A stretch of DNA of 35,670 bases from a bacterium. Its GTDB lineage: Bacteria; Vulcanimicrobiota; Vulcanimicrobiia; Vulcanimicrobiales; Vulcanimicrobiaceae. The DNA lies in assembly GCA_021786705.1 (NCBI GenBank), contig JAJYMV010000055.1:69306-104975 (forward strand), given 5' to 3'. Below, in pieces: positions 17,380 to 26,559 of this stretch. Below the pieces are notes generated by a model. It saw nothing but the letters and a program-made list of their open reading frames with translations. It searched no databases and was not told the DNA's origin. Position 1 is the stretch's first letter. The number at the start of each line of letters is the position of its first letter. A program made the position numbers and the translations under genes.

Positions 17380-19065
17380 GTGATCAAGCACGACGTCGTC
17401 GTCATCGGTGGCGGTCTCGCGGGTATGCGCGCAGCGGTGGAAGCCGCCGAGCGTGGAGTCGACGTAGCGATCGTCTCCAAAATGCACCCGGTCCGCAGTC
17501 ACTCCGGCGCAGCGCAAGGCGGCATCAACGCCGCGCTGGGCAACCGCGAGGAAGACTCGCCGGCCAGCCACACTTTCGATACCGTAAAGGGCTCCGACTA
17601 CCTCGGCGATCAGGACGCGATCGCCGCGATGTGCGAAGACGCCCCCAAACAGATTATCTGGCTCGAACATCGGGGCTGCATCTTCTCCCGCCTCCCCGAC
17701 GGCCGCATCGCCCAGCGCCCGTTCGGCGGTGCCGGCGCCCCCCGCACCTGCTACTCCGCCGATGTCACCGGTCTGGTCATCCTCCACACCCTGTGGGAGC
17801 AGCTCGAACGCTTCGGCGTCAAGGTCTACGAAGAGTACTTCTGCACCGCGCTCGCGATCGAAGACGGGATCGGATCGGGCGTGGTTGCGTATAACATGCG
17901 CAACGGCGAGCTCGAGTTGATCTCCGCAAAGGCCACGATCTTCGCCACCGGCGGCGCCGGACGGATGTATGCCAAGACGACCAACGGCTACGCCTCGACC
18001 GCCGACGGAATGTCGATCGCCTATAAGGCCGGCATCCCGCTGATGGATATGGAATTCATGCAGTTCCATCCGACAACGCTCAAAGAGAACGGCGTCCTGA
18101 TGACCGAAGGCGCGCGCGGCGAAGGGGCCTATCTCCTCAATTCCGAGGGCGAGCGCTTCATGTTCAAATACGCGCCGAATAAAGGCGAGCTCGCTTCGCG
18201 CGACGTCGTTTCGCGCGCCGAATGGACCGAGATTCTCGAAGGGCGCGGCGTCGACGGTTGCGTGCTGCTCGACATGCGTCACCTCGGTCGCGAAAAGATT
18301 CTCGAACGGCTTCCCCAGATTCGCGAACTCGCGCTCGACGCGACCGGCAAAGACGCGATCGACGAGCCGATTCCCATTCTCCCCGGCGCCCACTACACGA
18401 TGGGCGGCATCGAGACCGACAAGTTCGGCGCGACGCGCGTGCCCGGCGTCTACGCTGCCGGCGAATGCGCCTGCGTCAGCGTCCACGGATCGAATCGTCT
18501 CGGCGGCAACTCGCTGCTCGACACGATCGTCTTCGGCGCTCGCGCGGCAGCGCACGCAGTCGACTACGTCAAATCGGTCGGCGAGGTTCGCCCATCGACG
18601 CGAACCCTCAAATCCGAACAGGAACGCGTCGCCGCGCTACTCGCACGGAGCGGCGGAACGCGGGCGCCGGTTCTCCGCCGCAAAATGAACGAAACGATGA
18701 GCGCGAACACGTTCATTTTCCGCGACGAAAAGGGCCTCTCGGCGGGCGTCGCCGACCTCGAAGCGGTTCGCAAGGAGTTCGATGAGTCCGTCATCGTGAT
18801 GGATAAATCGAAGACCTTCAATACCGATCTCGTCTCGACGTTCGAAACCGATTTCCTCATCGACGCGGCACTCTGCCTCGCAAAAGGCGCGCTGGAGCGC
18901 AAAGAATCGCGCGGAGCGCAATCGCGGACCGATTATCCCGATCGCGACGATGTCAACTGGCTCAAACATACGCTGGCCTACCGGCAAGAAAACGGATTGC
19001 CGCGACTCGATTATTCGCGAAGCGTGAAGATCACCGACTTCAAGCCTGAAGCGAGGAGCTACTAA
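17380..19065 (+). CDS. sdhA: Succinate dehydrogenase/fumarate reductase flavoprotein subunit
   Basis: The 561-residue protein is the FAD-containing subunit that interconverts succinate and fumarate. It begins with the dinucleotide-binding motif [14 protein letters not shown], then [17 protein letters not shown], where the His is the expected covalent FAD attachment site. The substrate-binding segments [20 protein letters not shown] and [10 protein letters not shown], and the C-terminal [21 protein letters not shown], are intact. The start is a GTG at 17380 with GGAAAGG upstream. It is the first gene of a sdhA-sdhB-sdhE operon; the sdhB start overlaps its stop by one base (TAATG). The product should be active, either as a dehydrogenase or as a fumarate reductase; sequence alone does not tell the direction. 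Confidence 0.95.
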   Translation: MIKHDVVVIGGGLAGMRAAVEAAERGVDVAIVSKMHPVRSHSGAAQGGINAALGNREEDSPASHTFDTVKGSDYLGDQDAIAAMCEDAPKQIIWLEHRGCIFSRLPDGRIAQRPFGGAGAPRTCYSADVTGLVILHTLWEQLERFGVKVYEEYFCTALAIEDGIGSGVVAYNMRNGELELISAKATIFATGGAGRMYAKTTNGYASTADGMSIAYKAGIPLMDMEFMQFHPTTLKENGVLMTEGARGEGAYLLNSEGERFMFKYAPNKGELASRDVVSRAEWTEILEGRGVDGCVLLDMRHLGREKILERLPQIRELALDATGKDAIDEPIPILPGAHYTMGGIETDKFGATRVPGVYAAGECACVSVHGSNRLGGNSLLDTIVFGARAAAHAVDYVKSVGEVRPSTRTLKSEQERVAALLARSGGTRAPVLRRKMNETMSANTFIFRDEKGLSAGVADLEAVRKEFDESVIVMDKSKTFNTDLVSTFETDFLIDAALCLAKGALERKESRGAQSRTDYPDRDDVNWLKHTLAYRQENGLPRLDYSRSVKITDFKPEARSY

Positions 19066-20024
19066 TGGCCAAGATCAAACTCGATATCTTCCGTTTCGAT
19101 GAAGCGACCGACACAGTACCACACCGCGATGAGGTGACGGTCGATCTTCCCGAAACGACGACGGTGCTCGACGCACTCGAATATGCGAAGGCCGAGGTCG
19201 ACGGATCGATTTCGTTCCGCCGCTCCTGTCGCTCCGCGATCTGCGGGTCCTGTTCGATGAACATCGGCGGTGTGACCTCGCTCGCCTGCAAGACCTCCTG
19301 TGGTTCGGCGATGGAAGAGGACGGCTCGGTGAAGATCGATCCGATGCCGAATTTCCAACCGATGAAGGATCTCGTCGTGCACATGGATCCCTTCTGGGAC
19401 AAATACGCGCGACTCAAACCCTATCTCCAACCCAACGATGCCGACTCCGCACACGCAACCGAGCGACGCGTCAGTCCCGACGACATGAAAAAGCTCGTCG
19501 ACGTCGCCAACTGCATCATGTGCGCGACGTGTTATGCGCTCTGCCCGGTCGTCAGCGTCGATCCGGCCTTCGCCGGCCCCGCCGCGATCGCGTACGCCTA
19601 CCGCTTCATCGAAGACGTGCGCGATGGGAAGCGCACCGACCGTCTCGCACAGATTAGCGAAGATTATCTCTGGCTCTGCGCGCACTGCTACGCGTGCTCG
19701 TACTGTCCGAAGCACGTCGATCCGAACGATCGCATCATCGACGTAAAGCGGGCGACGATCGAGGACCGCGTCATGATGAACGAACGCGGCCCACGCCACG
19801 CACTCGTGGTCGCGAAGACGATCAAACAAACCGGCATGCTCGCCGAGACCGAAGTGATCCAAGGAACCGTGGGTCGATTCAACATTCGCGGCCTCCTGAA
19901 AGTCGCACCGCTCGGAGCGCGCATGGCACTCAAGGGCAAACTTCCGCCTCCCTTCCTCAAGCCCGTGCTGAAGGTCGATGAAATCCGCACTATTTTCGAT
20001 GCATTGGAGGCACCGGTCCGATAA
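19065..20024 (+). CDS. sdhB: Class E succinate dehydrogenase/fumarate reductase iron-sulfur subunit
   Basis: The 319-residue subunit carries electrons from FAD through three iron-sulfur clusters. The [2Fe-2S] cysteines are C55, C60, C63 and C75 (SCRSAICGSC, SLACKTSC), and the [4Fe-4S] motif is C150xxC153xxC156xxxC160P. The third motif is C205xxC208xxC211xxC214P. In classical SdhB this motif is CxxxxxCxxxCP and binds [3Fe-4S]; the extra Cys here predicts a second [4Fe-4S] cluster, the hallmark of class E enzymes described from Sulfolobus. The protein is also about 80 residues longer than classical SdhB, with a basic, Pro-rich C-terminal extension. The gene overlaps sdhA and sdhE by one base at each end (TAATG), indicating tight stoichiometric coupling. 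Confidence 0.93.
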   Translation: MAKIKLDIFRFDEATDTVPHRDEVTVDLPETTTVLDALEYAKAEVDGSISFRRSCRSAICGSCSMNIGGVTSLACKTSCGSAMEEDGSVKIDPMPNFQPMKDLVVHMDPFWDKYARLKPYLQPNDADSAHATERRVSPDDMKKLVDVANCIMCATCYALCPVVSVDPAFAGPAAIAYAYRFIEDVRDGKRTDRLAQISEDYLWLCAHCYACSYCPKHVDPNDRIIDVKRATIEDRVMMNERGPRHALVVAKTIKQTGMLAETEVIQGTVGRFNIRGLLKVAPLGARMALKGKLPPPFLKPVLKVDEIRTIFDALEAPVR

Positions 20025-20974
20025 TGTCAAGCACGCTCCTCCCCGAAGAACGCGCGCTCGACGCGCACGTTCGCACCAATTCCTCCAAGAGCAAACGCTA
20101 CGGATTTTTCCCGGGCTGCGTTGCAAAAGAGTCCTGTAAGGAGCTCTTCAACTCGACGATGCTCCTCGCCGATAAACTCGGCATCGAACTCGTCGAACTC
20201 ACCGCCGCATCCTGTTGCGGCGCCTCGGTGCTCAACGACACCAATCGCGACGTCGCGCGCGTTCTGAACGCGCGGACCTACGCCCAGGCCGAAGCGCTCG
20301 GGCTCGACGACGTCATCACGATCTGCTCGACCTGCACCGGACATATGCGCGCGGCGAATAAAGAACTTCGCGAGAGCGAAGAACGCATGGCGCACGCGAA
20401 TGCGATTCTCGGCAAGTTCGGCGCGAACTATAAAGGCACCGTGACCGTCCGTCACCTGCTTTGGCTCTTGATCGACGATATCGGGCTCGACGCGCTGCGT
20501 TCGATGGTCGTTCGCCCGCTCAACGGGCTCAAGGTCGCGCCCTTCTACGGCTGCCACATTATTCGCCCCGAATCGGTGAACGGCTGGGAATCGGCACGTC
20601 ATCCGCATTCGCTCGAAGACGTGATCGTCGCACTCGGCGGCGAGGCGGTCGATTATGCCGGTAAGACGCGCTGCTGCGGCTTCCACGTGCAGCTGGAGAA
20701 AGACGGCATAGCATCGTCGATGGTCGGCCAGAACATGCGCATGGCCAAAGATAACGGCGCCGAAGCGGTGATCACGCCCTGCCCGCTCTGCCACCTCGCG
20801 CTCGACGGTTATCAGGCCGATGCCGCCGCACGCTGGGGGCGTACCGATCTCCCCATCTTCCACCTTCCCCAACTCGTCGCGTACGCGCTCGGCGTGCCCG
20901 CCGAGAAGCTCGGTCTGAACAAGCACCTCATCGACCCACGCGAGGTCATGGTCTCGCGCGATCTGATCAACTAG
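20024..20974 (+). CDS. sdhE: Class E succinate dehydrogenase subunit SdhE (HdrB-like, two CCG domains)
   Basis: The 316-residue protein replaces the usual SdhC/SdhD membrane anchors. It contains two complete cysteine-rich CCG domains related to heterodisulfide reductase subunit B: C32 with C64-C65-G66 and C101xxC104, then C177 with C217-C218-G219 and C253xxC256. These bind unusual [4Fe-4S] clusters and, in class E succinate:quinone oxidoreductases, pass electrons to the quinone or another acceptor at the membrane face. There is no predicted transmembrane helix, so attachment would be by amphipathic segments. The name sdhE here means the class E subunit, not the FAD-assembly factor of enterobacteria. 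A GGAGG site lies about 13 bases upstream. No small sdhF-like gene follows; a strong terminator does. Confidence 0.9.
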   Translation: MSSTLLPEERALDAHVRTNSSKSKRYGFFPGCVAKESCKELFNSTMLLADKLGIELVELTAASCCGASVLNDTNRDVARVLNARTYAQAEALGLDDVITICSTCTGHMRAANKELRESEERMAHANAILGKFGANYKGTVTVRHLLWLLIDDIGLDALRSMVVRPLNGLKVAPFYGCHIIRPESVNGWESARHPHSLEDVIVALGGEAVDYAGKTRCCGFHVQLEKDGIASSMVGQNMRMAKDNGAEAVITPCPLCHLALDGYQADAAARWGRTDLPIFHLPQLVAYALGVPAEKLGLNKHLIDPREVMVSRDLIN

Positions 20975-20996
20975 CGACCGCGCGCCGCAGCATGGG

Positions 20997-21030
20997 GCGC
21001 CGCTCTCGGCATCGAGAGCGGCGCTTTTTT
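20997..21030 (+). terminator. Rho-independent terminator of the sdhABE operon
   Basis: A perfect 12-bp GC-rich stem (20997-21008 with 21013-21024) with a 4-base loop is followed by six T. It lies 23 bases after the sdhE stop and isolates the operon from the next gene. Confidence 0.92.
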
Positions 21031-21080
21031 GCTCTCCAGCGCCGAACCGGGAGCCCGCGCGCGATGTCGAAGTGGGGCTC

Positions 21081-22808
21081 ATGATCGCACCGCACGACGT
21101 CACCGCCTTTCCGGCAATCGATGCCGAACTCCAGGAGCTCCGCGCCGGCGCCCAGCGATGGGTTCGCCTCCCGATCCTTGCGAAAGTCGCGCTGCTCAAG
21201 GACTCTCGCGATGGGGTCTACGCCCTCCGTCGGCGCTGGGCGGATGCCGCCATCGAGGCCAAAGGGCTGCGCGGGACGGCGCTCGAGGGCGAGGAGTGGA
21301 TCAGCGGGCCATGGGCCGTGCTCTATGCGCTCAATCGCTATATCGCGTCCTTGGAGGGCATCGCGAAGAGCGGCGCGCCCGAGCTCCCCGGAAGCCGAAT
21401 GTACGCCCGTCCGGACGGCCAGAGCGTCGCGAAGGTGTTTCCAAACACGCTCTACGACCGGTTGCTCCTCAACGGCATCGACGCGGAGATCTGGATGGAG
21501 CCGGGGCTCGCGCCGAGCGAGATCCCCGCGACGATGGCGACCTGGTATCGCGAAGAGCGTCCTCAACCGCGCGTCGCCCTCGTCCTCGGCGCCGGGAATA
21601 TCGCGGCGATTCCGCCGCTCGACGTGCTCTACAAACTCCTCGCCGACGGCGCCGTTTGCATGCTGAAAATGAATCCCGTCAACGACTACCTCGGCGCGAT
21701 CTTCGAGCGCGCCTTCGCACCGCTCGTCGACGAAGGCTACCTCCGCTTCGCCTACGGCGGCCCAGAGATCGGGCAATATCTTTGCGCATCCGATGCAATC
21801 GACGAGATCCATATTACCGGAAGCGACGCGACTCACGACGCCATTGTCTTCGGACTCGGCGAAGAGGGCGCCGCGCGCAAGCGCGCCGGAAAAGCGCGCC
21901 TGCAAAAACCGATCACCAGCGAGCTCGGAAACGTGAGCCCAACCATCGTAGTGCCCGGCGAGTGGAGCACCGCCGATTTTCGCTTTCAAGCCGAAAATAT
22001 CGTGACGCAAAAACTCCATAACAACGGTTTTAATTGCATTGCGTCGCAGGTCTTGGTGCTACCGCACGATTGGGCGGGGACGCCGCGACTCGTTGCCGCA
22101 ATCGAAGAGCTCTTGCGCGAGCTCCCCGATCGCCCCGCCTACTATCCCGGCGCCGGATCGCGCTGCGAACGCCTCTCGCAAGTCGGCGAGAGCGTCGCGC
22201 TCGGACGGAGCGGCGAGGGCTATACCGCGCGCACGATCCGGCGCGCCGAGCACACCGATTCCGACGATCCGGCGTTCAGCGTTGAAGCGTTCTCGAGCTT
22301 TCTCGCCTACGTGACGATTCCGGGTGAGACGGAACGCTATCTCGACGACGCCGTCGCTTTCGCCAACGAGCGACTGCGCGGAACGCTCGGTGCGAACATC
22401 ATCGTGCATCCAAAAACCGAACGCGCCCACGCGGCAGCGCTCGATCGCGTGGTTGCCGATCTTCGTTACGGTTGCATCGCGGTAAATGCCTGGACCGGCG
22501 TCGGTTTTTTACTGACCGAGAGCACGTGGGGCGCCTTCCCCGGGCATACGCTCGCCGACGTCGGCAGCGGCATCGGCGTCGTTCATAACAGCTTCTTTTT
22601 TTCGCGCCCGCAAAAGAGCGTCGTGCGCGCGCCCTTCGCACCCTTTCCGCGCAGCCTCTTCGGCTACGGCGCGACGCTTCTCCCGAAGCCCCCGTGGTTC
22701 GTCACCAATCGCACCGGTGCGAGCATCGGCCCCGCTCTCTGCGACTTCGAATATCGGCCATCGCCGTTACGCGCACTGCGCGTCGCGCTCTTAGCGATGC
22801 GCGGATAG
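21081..22808 (+). CDS. Divergent aldehyde dehydrogenase-family protein
   Basis: This roughly 575-residue protein has an ALDH-superfamily layout but is unusual. A cofactor-domain segment VALVLGAGNIAAIPPLD replaces the common PWNFP region; EIHITGSDATHDAIVFGLG corresponds to the FTGS helix, SELGNVSPTIVVPG to the LELGGKSP segment with the general-base Glu, and NGFNCIASQV to the segment with the nucleophile Cys. The key catalytic residues therefore seem to be present. The pattern is atypical: the N-terminus up to about residue 135 is long, and WYREERPQPR precedes the nucleotide-binding strand. The ATG at 21081 is preferred over a GTG at 21072 because a GTGGGG run lies just ahead of it. The substrate is unknown. 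It stands alone after a terminator and overlaps the convergent peptidase gene by 18 bases. Confidence 0.75.
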   Translation: MIAPHDVTAFPAIDAELQELRAGAQRWVRLPILAKVALLKDSRDGVYALRRRWADAAIEAKGLRGTALEGEEWISGPWAVLYALNRYIASLEGIAKSGAPELPGSRMYARPDGQSVAKVFPNTLYDRLLLNGIDAEIWMEPGLAPSEIPATMATWYREERPQPRVALVLGAGNIAAIPPLDVLYKLLADGAVCMLKMNPVNDYLGAIFERAFAPLVDEGYLRFAYGGPEIGQYLCASDAIDEIHITGSDATHDAIVFGLGEEGAARKRAGKARLQKPITSELGNVSPTIVVPGEWSTADFRFQAENIVTQKLHNNGFNCIASQVLVLPHDWAGTPRLVAAIEELLRELPDRPAYYPGAGSRCERLSQVGESVALGRSGEGYTARTIRRAEHTDSDDPAFSVEAFSSFLAYVTIPGETERYLDDAVAFANERLRGTLGANIIVHPKTERAHAAALDRVVADLRYGCIAVNAWTGVGFLLTESTWGAFPGHTLADVGSGIGVVHNSFFFSRPQKSVVRAPFAPFPRSLFGYGATLLPKPPWFVTNRTGASIGPALCDFEYRPSPLRALRVALLAMRG

Positions 22809-23957
22809 CTTCACCCCGGCCGCCTGTAGCATGCGGAGCACGGGAGCGTGCGGCAGGCCGTACACCGTGATGCCGCGCCGCCCTACCATCGTCGACGAGG
22901 ACCAAAGCGCATCGTCGATCGAGGCTTCGACGGCGTCGCTCGTCGCACGATAGAGCGTGTCGAGCACGCGGTCGCTCTCAACGGTCGCCAGCCGCGGCGC
23001 GTGAACGCGAAAATCTCCCGTGCGTCGATAGACGTATCGCGTTGAAAAGGCCACGAAGAGGTCGCCGCTGCCGACGGAGGAGATCAATCCCGTGCGCGCC
23101 ATTCCCATCCCCGCTCGAAGTGCGAGTGCGCGCAACTGGCGATTATCCAAGGGAGCGTCGGTTGCGATGACGATGATAATGCTTCCCGAACTCATCCGTC
23201 CGTGCAGCGCGAGCGGCTGCGGAAAGCGCGGCAGATACTCGTGCTGCAGCGCGCGACCGATCGGCACCCCGGCAATCTTTAAATGCGCGTGCGACATTCC
23301 CGTGTTATCGTTCACGAGGACGCCGACGCGATAGCCGCCCATCGATGCCGGGATCACGCGCGATGCCGAGCCGATCCCCGCCTTAAATCCGAACGCCTTC
23401 ATGCCGGTCCCCGCGCCGACGCTTCCGCGCTGGAATTGCCCGGTGTGGGCGCGATTCAGCAACGCGACGACGTCGCTCGGCTTCACGGCGCGTGCTTGTA
23501 TGTCGTTGAGCAGTTGATCGTCGCACTCGGCAACGACGGGAAGCGGGACGTCGTCGGTGATGCCGAGCTGCGGGTGTTTCGAGATCATCCAACTCACGAC
23601 GCCGTCGTCGGCGAGACCGATATCGAGGGTATCGGTCAGCACGATCGGTTCCTCGAGGTAGCCAGATTCGTCGATCCAGTGCGTTCCGGTCATCTCGCCG
23701 TTGCCATTAAAACGGAGAAAGGCGGCCGCGACCTTCCGGTCCCACGGGTCGGCGTCGGGAAGAATCGCCGTCGCTCCGGTGCGAATCGAGCTTCCTCGCT
23801 CGATGGTGAGATTGGCGACGCGCACGCCGGCGACGTCGGTGATCGCATCGAGCGGCCCTGCGGGCAGCGATCCGACGTGAAAGGGGAGGGCCGCGGCGGC
23901 CGGCGCAACAAACAGGGCCGCGAGGAACGCGGCGATTGCAATCGTACGAGAACTCAT
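22791..23957 (-). CDS. Secreted DmpA/P1-family (S58) aminopeptidase
   Basis: The 388-residue protein has a Sec signal peptide ([20 protein letters not shown]) and then the S58/DmpA fold. The features are [17 protein letters not shown] near the mature N-terminus, an Asp/Asn-rich middle, and the self-cleavage site in [18 protein letters not shown] near residue 190, where the Ser after Gly becomes the N-terminal nucleophile of the beta chain. The segment [14 protein letters not shown] follows. Known members (DmpA, BapA) release N-terminal D- or beta-amino acids from small peptides; the signal peptide puts this one outside the cytoplasm. The ATG at 23957 is chosen because it begins the signal peptide; upstream in-frame sequence is antisense to pckA. 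It diverges from pckA across 60 bases. Confidence 0.88.
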   Translation of the reverse strand: MSSRTIAIAAFLAALFVAPAAAALPFHVGSLPAGPLDAITDVAGVRVANLTIERGSSIRTGATAILPDADPWDRKVAAAFLRFNGNGEMTGTHWIDESGYLEEPIVLTDTLDIGLADDGVVSWMISKHPQLGITDDVPLPVVAECDDQLLNDIQARAVKPSDVVALLNRAHTGQFQRGSVGAGTGMKAFGFKAGIGSASRVIPASMGGYRVGVLVNDNTGMSHAHLKIAGVPIGRALQHEYLPRFPQPLALHGRMSSGSIIIVIATDAPLDNRQLRALALRAGMGMARTGLISSVGSGDLFVAFSTRYVYRRTGDFRVHAPRLATVESDRVLDTLYRATSDAVEASIDDALWSSSTMVGRRGITVYGLPHAPVLRMLQAAGVKLSAHR

Positions 23958-24017
23958 GCGGATTCCTGCGACTCGGCCCCTCCGACGGCCTGCAGGCACG
24001 ACCGCAAAACCCGAGAA

Positions 24018-25625
24018 ATGAACCGAAGAGATCCATTGACGCAGGGGGTAGCAGCCATTCTCACCGTATCCGAACGTCTTAAGGGCAAAGCCCAATACGA
24101 CAACCTCACCGCCGCAGAGCTCGTCGAGCATATCGTTCGGCGCGGCGAGGGTGTCCTTGGCGGCGATGGGCAAGTCATCGTCGATACGCGCCCCCATACC
24201 GGTCGCTCGCCGAAAGATAAGTTCTTCGTGCGCGAACCGGAGAGCGAAAAACACATCGACTGGAGCGACGCCAACCAAGGGATCGCCCCGGAGATCTTCG
24301 ACGCACTCTTCGAACGGGTCGCCGCGTATCTCGCGCAGCGCGATCTCTATAGTCTCGATTGCTACGTCGGGGCGGACGAACGCTATCGCGTTCCCGTGCG
24401 CGTCTATACCGAGTTTGCATGGCACAGCCTCTTCGCTCGCCATCTTTTCATTACGCCCGAGCGCCCCGATCCTAGCTTCGTCCCGGAGTTTACGGTCGTC
24501 GATGCGGCGACCTTCGAAGCCGATCCCAAACGCGACGGCACCCGCAGCAGTACCTTCGTGCTCGTGAATTTCCAGCGTCGAATCATTCTGATCGGCGGCA
24601 CGAAATATGCGGGCGAGATCAAAAAATCGATCTTTACCGTGATGAACTACCTGCTTCCGTTGAGATCGACGCTGCCGATGCATTGCTCGGCAAACGTCGG
24701 CCGCGGCGGCGATACCGCGATCTTCTTCGGGCTCTCGGGAACCGGAAAGACGACGCTCTCCTCCGATCCGAACCGTCCGCTCATCGGGGACGACGAGCAC
24801 GGCTGGTCCGACGACGGCGTCTTTAATTTCGAAGGTGGTTGTTATGCAAAGGTGATCCGCCTCTCCGCGAGCGCGGAGCCGGAGATCTGGGCCGCAACCC
24901 ATCGCTTTGCAACGGTTCTCGAAAATGTCGTCTACGACGAGAGCACGCGGGCGCTCGATGTCGATTCCGAAGTGAAAACCGAGAACACCCGCGCGGCGTA
25001 TCCGCTCGAATATATCCCCAACATCGTGCCGGGAAGCCGGGGCGGCCATCCGCAGACGATCGTCATGCTGACCGCCGATGCCTTCGGCGTTCTCCCGCCG
25101 ATCAGCATGCTGAGCCCCGATCAGGCGATGTATCATTTTCTTTCGGGCTATACGGCGAAGATCGCGGGGACCGAGCGCGGCGTCACCGAGCCGAGCGCGA
25201 CCTTCTCCACCTGCTTCGGTGCGCCGTTCATGGTGCACCGCCCGACCGTCTACGCGTCGCTCCTCGGCCGGAAAATCGCGCACCATCAGGTAAAGTGCTG
25301 GCTGGTCAATACCGGGTGGAGCGGAGGACCCTACGGCGTCGGCAAACGCATGGCGATCGCTCATACGCGCGCGATGGTCAATGCGGCGATCGAGGGACGC
25401 ATCCCCGAACGGTTTTCACGCGAACCATTTTTTGGTCTCCACGTTCCCCACGAAGTGCCGGGCGTCCCGAGCGAGGTGCTCGATCCGCGCAACGCATGGA
25501 GCGACAAGGCCGGCTACGATCTCCAGGCGCGCAAACTCGCAGCCCTCTTCGAAGAAAACTTTCGCCGTTTCGAAGCGCACGCATCGCCCGAAGTGCTCGC
25601 GATCGCCATTCGCGCCCCTCGTTAA
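24018..25625 (+). CDS. pckA: Phosphoenolpyruvate carboxykinase (ATP)
   Basis: PckA converts oxaloacetate and ATP to phosphoenolpyruvate, CO2 and ADP, the entry step of gluconeogenesis. The 535-residue length is typical. Visible motifs are the substrate-binding [14 protein letters not shown] near residue 55, [22 protein letters not shown], the kinase 1a P-loop [14 protein letters not shown] near residue 238, the metal-binding [23 protein letters not shown] and the adenine-binding end RISGGP-like [14 protein letters not shown]. The P-loop form and length identify the ATP-dependent rather than the GTP-dependent enzyme. The ATG at 24018 has only a weak ribosome binding site but matches the family's usual N-terminus. 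It diverges from the peptidase gene. Confidence 0.97.
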   Translation: MNRRDPLTQGVAAILTVSERLKGKAQYDNLTAAELVEHIVRRGEGVLGGDGQVIVDTRPHTGRSPKDKFFVREPESEKHIDWSDANQGIAPEIFDALFERVAAYLAQRDLYSLDCYVGADERYRVPVRVYTEFAWHSLFARHLFITPERPDPSFVPEFTVVDAATFEADPKRDGTRSSTFVLVNFQRRIILIGGTKYAGEIKKSIFTVMNYLLPLRSTLPMHCSANVGRGGDTAIFFGLSGTGKTTLSSDPNRPLIGDDEHGWSDDGVFNFEGGCYAKVIRLSASAEPEIWAATHRFATVLENVVYDESTRALDVDSEVKTENTRAAYPLEYIPNIVPGSRGGHPQTIVMLTADAFGVLPPISMLSPDQAMYHFLSGYTAKIAGTERGVTEPSATFSTCFGAPFMVHRPTVYASLLGRKIAHHQVKCWLVNTGWSGGPYGVGKRMAIAHTRAMVNAAIEGRIPERFSREPFFGLHVPHEVPGVPSEVLDPRNAWSDKAGYDLQARKLAALFEENFRRFEAHASPEVLAIAIRAPR

Positions 25626-25633
25626 CGCTTTAT

Positions 25634-25655
25634 TCATCGAACGCTCATCGAACGC
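25634..25655. repeat. Tandem 11-bp direct repeat upstream of the Spy-like gene
   Basis: TCATCGAACGC occurs at 25634-25644 and again at 25645-25655, followed by a partial third copy (TCATC). An 11-base period is one helical turn, as in tandem binding sites of response regulators. It lies 9 bases after the pckA stop and about 50-70 bases before the next gene. Confidence 0.45.
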
Positions 25656-25656
25656 T

Positions 25657-25698
25657 CATCCTATCCTCGGTTCCTCTCCAGGTTCCGAGGTTAGGATG
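25657..25698 (+). promoter_or_regulatory. Hairpin that includes the ribosome binding site of the Spy-like gene
   Basis: The arms 25657-25670 and 25685-25698 are complementary over 14 bases with one mismatch and leave a 14-base loop. The 3' arm contains AGGATG, the likely ribosome binding site of the gene starting at 25704. Folding would hide that site. No T-run follows, so it is not a typical terminator of pckA. It may act as a translational switch (for example thermal or protein-dependent), or as an operator in DNA. The role is inferred. Confidence 0.45.
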
Positions 25699-25703
25699 AC
25701 GAT

Positions 25704-26081
25704 ATGAAATCCCTCACCATCAAAGGCGCACTCGGCGCCGCCATCATCGCCGGCCTCGCATTCGCCGGCACCGGCATCTCGAATGCCGCGCAGAGCACAC
25801 CGCGCTGTACCCACCCGCACCACCGGCCGCCGATCGCTCGAGCGATGCGCGCCGCTCACCTCACCCCGGCACAGCACCGGCAAATACGTAGCATTCGCCA
25901 ATCGTTCCGCAGTTCGCTCGCTCCCGGAACGCGCCCGACCCGAGCCCAGATGAAAGCGCTCCGCGCTCGCATCATGGCCGTCCTGACGCCGCAGCAACGC
26001 GCTGCAGTCCACCAACGCCTCGCAGAGATGCGCGCGCAGCGAAAGGCTCCGCCCGCTCCTCGCCCAATCGCCACGCCGTAG
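25704..26081 (+). CDS. Spy/CpxP-like periplasmic protein
   Basis: The 125-residue product has a signal peptide (MKSLTIKGALG, then AAIIAGLAFAGTGISNAA) and a basic, helical mature part of about 95 residues. Two LTPxQ motifs, LTPAQHRQIR near residue 53 and LTPQQRAAVH near residue 94, are the signature of the LTXXQ/Spy family. These are small periplasmic chaperone or stress-sensing proteins, often under control of envelope-stress two-component systems. The Cys and the His-rich HPHHRPP after the signal peptide might bind metal, as in some relatives. No two-component system is nearby. The start is supported by AGGATG 5 bases upstream, which lies in a hairpin. The downstream neighbour is a convergent HAD gene 19 bases away. 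Confidence 0.78.
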   Translation: MKSLTIKGALGAAIIAGLAFAGTGISNAAQSTPRCTHPHHRPPIARAMRAAHLTPAQHRQIRSIRQSFRSSLAPGTRPTRAQMKALRARIMAVLTPQQRAAVHQRLAEMRAQRKAPPAPRPIATP

Positions 26082-26100
26082 CATCGCCGACGATCGGCCC

Positions 26101-26559
26101 CTACAGTCGCACGCGACCGTCGGGGCCGATCTGCAATGCCTCGCTCAAACGAAGGAGCGATGCAAACGACATCGTCGCCGCGCTCGCAAATCCGGCCTCG
26201 CGCCCGCGCAACACGGCGACCACGTCCATTCCGGCGGCGCGTCCCGCCGCGATGCCTTGGGGTGAATCCTCGACGACCAAACAGCGTCCGGGTGGAAGTT
26301 CGAGCAAACGCGCGGCGGCAAGATACCCGTCGGGCGCCGGTTTGTTGGCGCGCACGTCGTCGGAGGTGACGATCGCGTCGAACGCAGGAATCCCCGCATG
26401 GCGAATGAGCCCGAGCGCCAAGCCGCGCCCGCACGACGTCACCAACGCGCGCTTATACCCGTCGAGGCGCGCGAGCAATGCCGCGGCGCCTTCTATCGCC
26501 TGCCCATCGTCGTCGACGAGCGTTCCGAAGAGATCGAAGAGCATCCCATCGTATTCCAT
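26101..26559 (-). CDS. Small HAD-superfamily hydrolase
   Basis: The 152-residue protein has HAD motif I as FDLFGTLVD near residue 8, motif II as VTSCGR near 46, the Lys of RANKPAPDGY near 77 and motif IV as VEDSPQGIAAG near 100. The position of the general acid, normally the second Asp of DxD, is Phe, as in haloacid-dehalogenase-like members and many proteins of unknown activity. There is almost no cap between motif I and motif II, so it is smaller than the beta-phosphoglucomutase-like enzymes it otherwise resembles. The ATG at 26559 is preferred since GGGGGT lies just upstream; an in-frame start at 26598 would add 13 residues. The substrate is unknown. Confidence 0.8.
   Translation of the reverse strand: MEYDGMLFDLFGTLVDDDGQAIEGAAALLARLDGYKRALVTSCGRGLALGLIRHAGIPAFDAIVTSDDVRANKPAPDGYLAAARLLELPPGRCLVVEDSPQGIAAGRAAGMDVVAVLRGREAGFASAATMSFASLLRLSEALQIGPDGRVRL

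Noticed and set aside
16942-18555. A 537-codon open frame on the minus strand opposite the diguanylate cyclase end and sdhA
   Set aside because: It spans two well-supported plus-strand genes and has no recognisable motif.
23958-25364. Long N-terminal extension of the DmpA-family peptidase frame
   Set aside because: This part is antisense to pckA. The signal peptide starts at the ATG at 23957, so the extension is not real.
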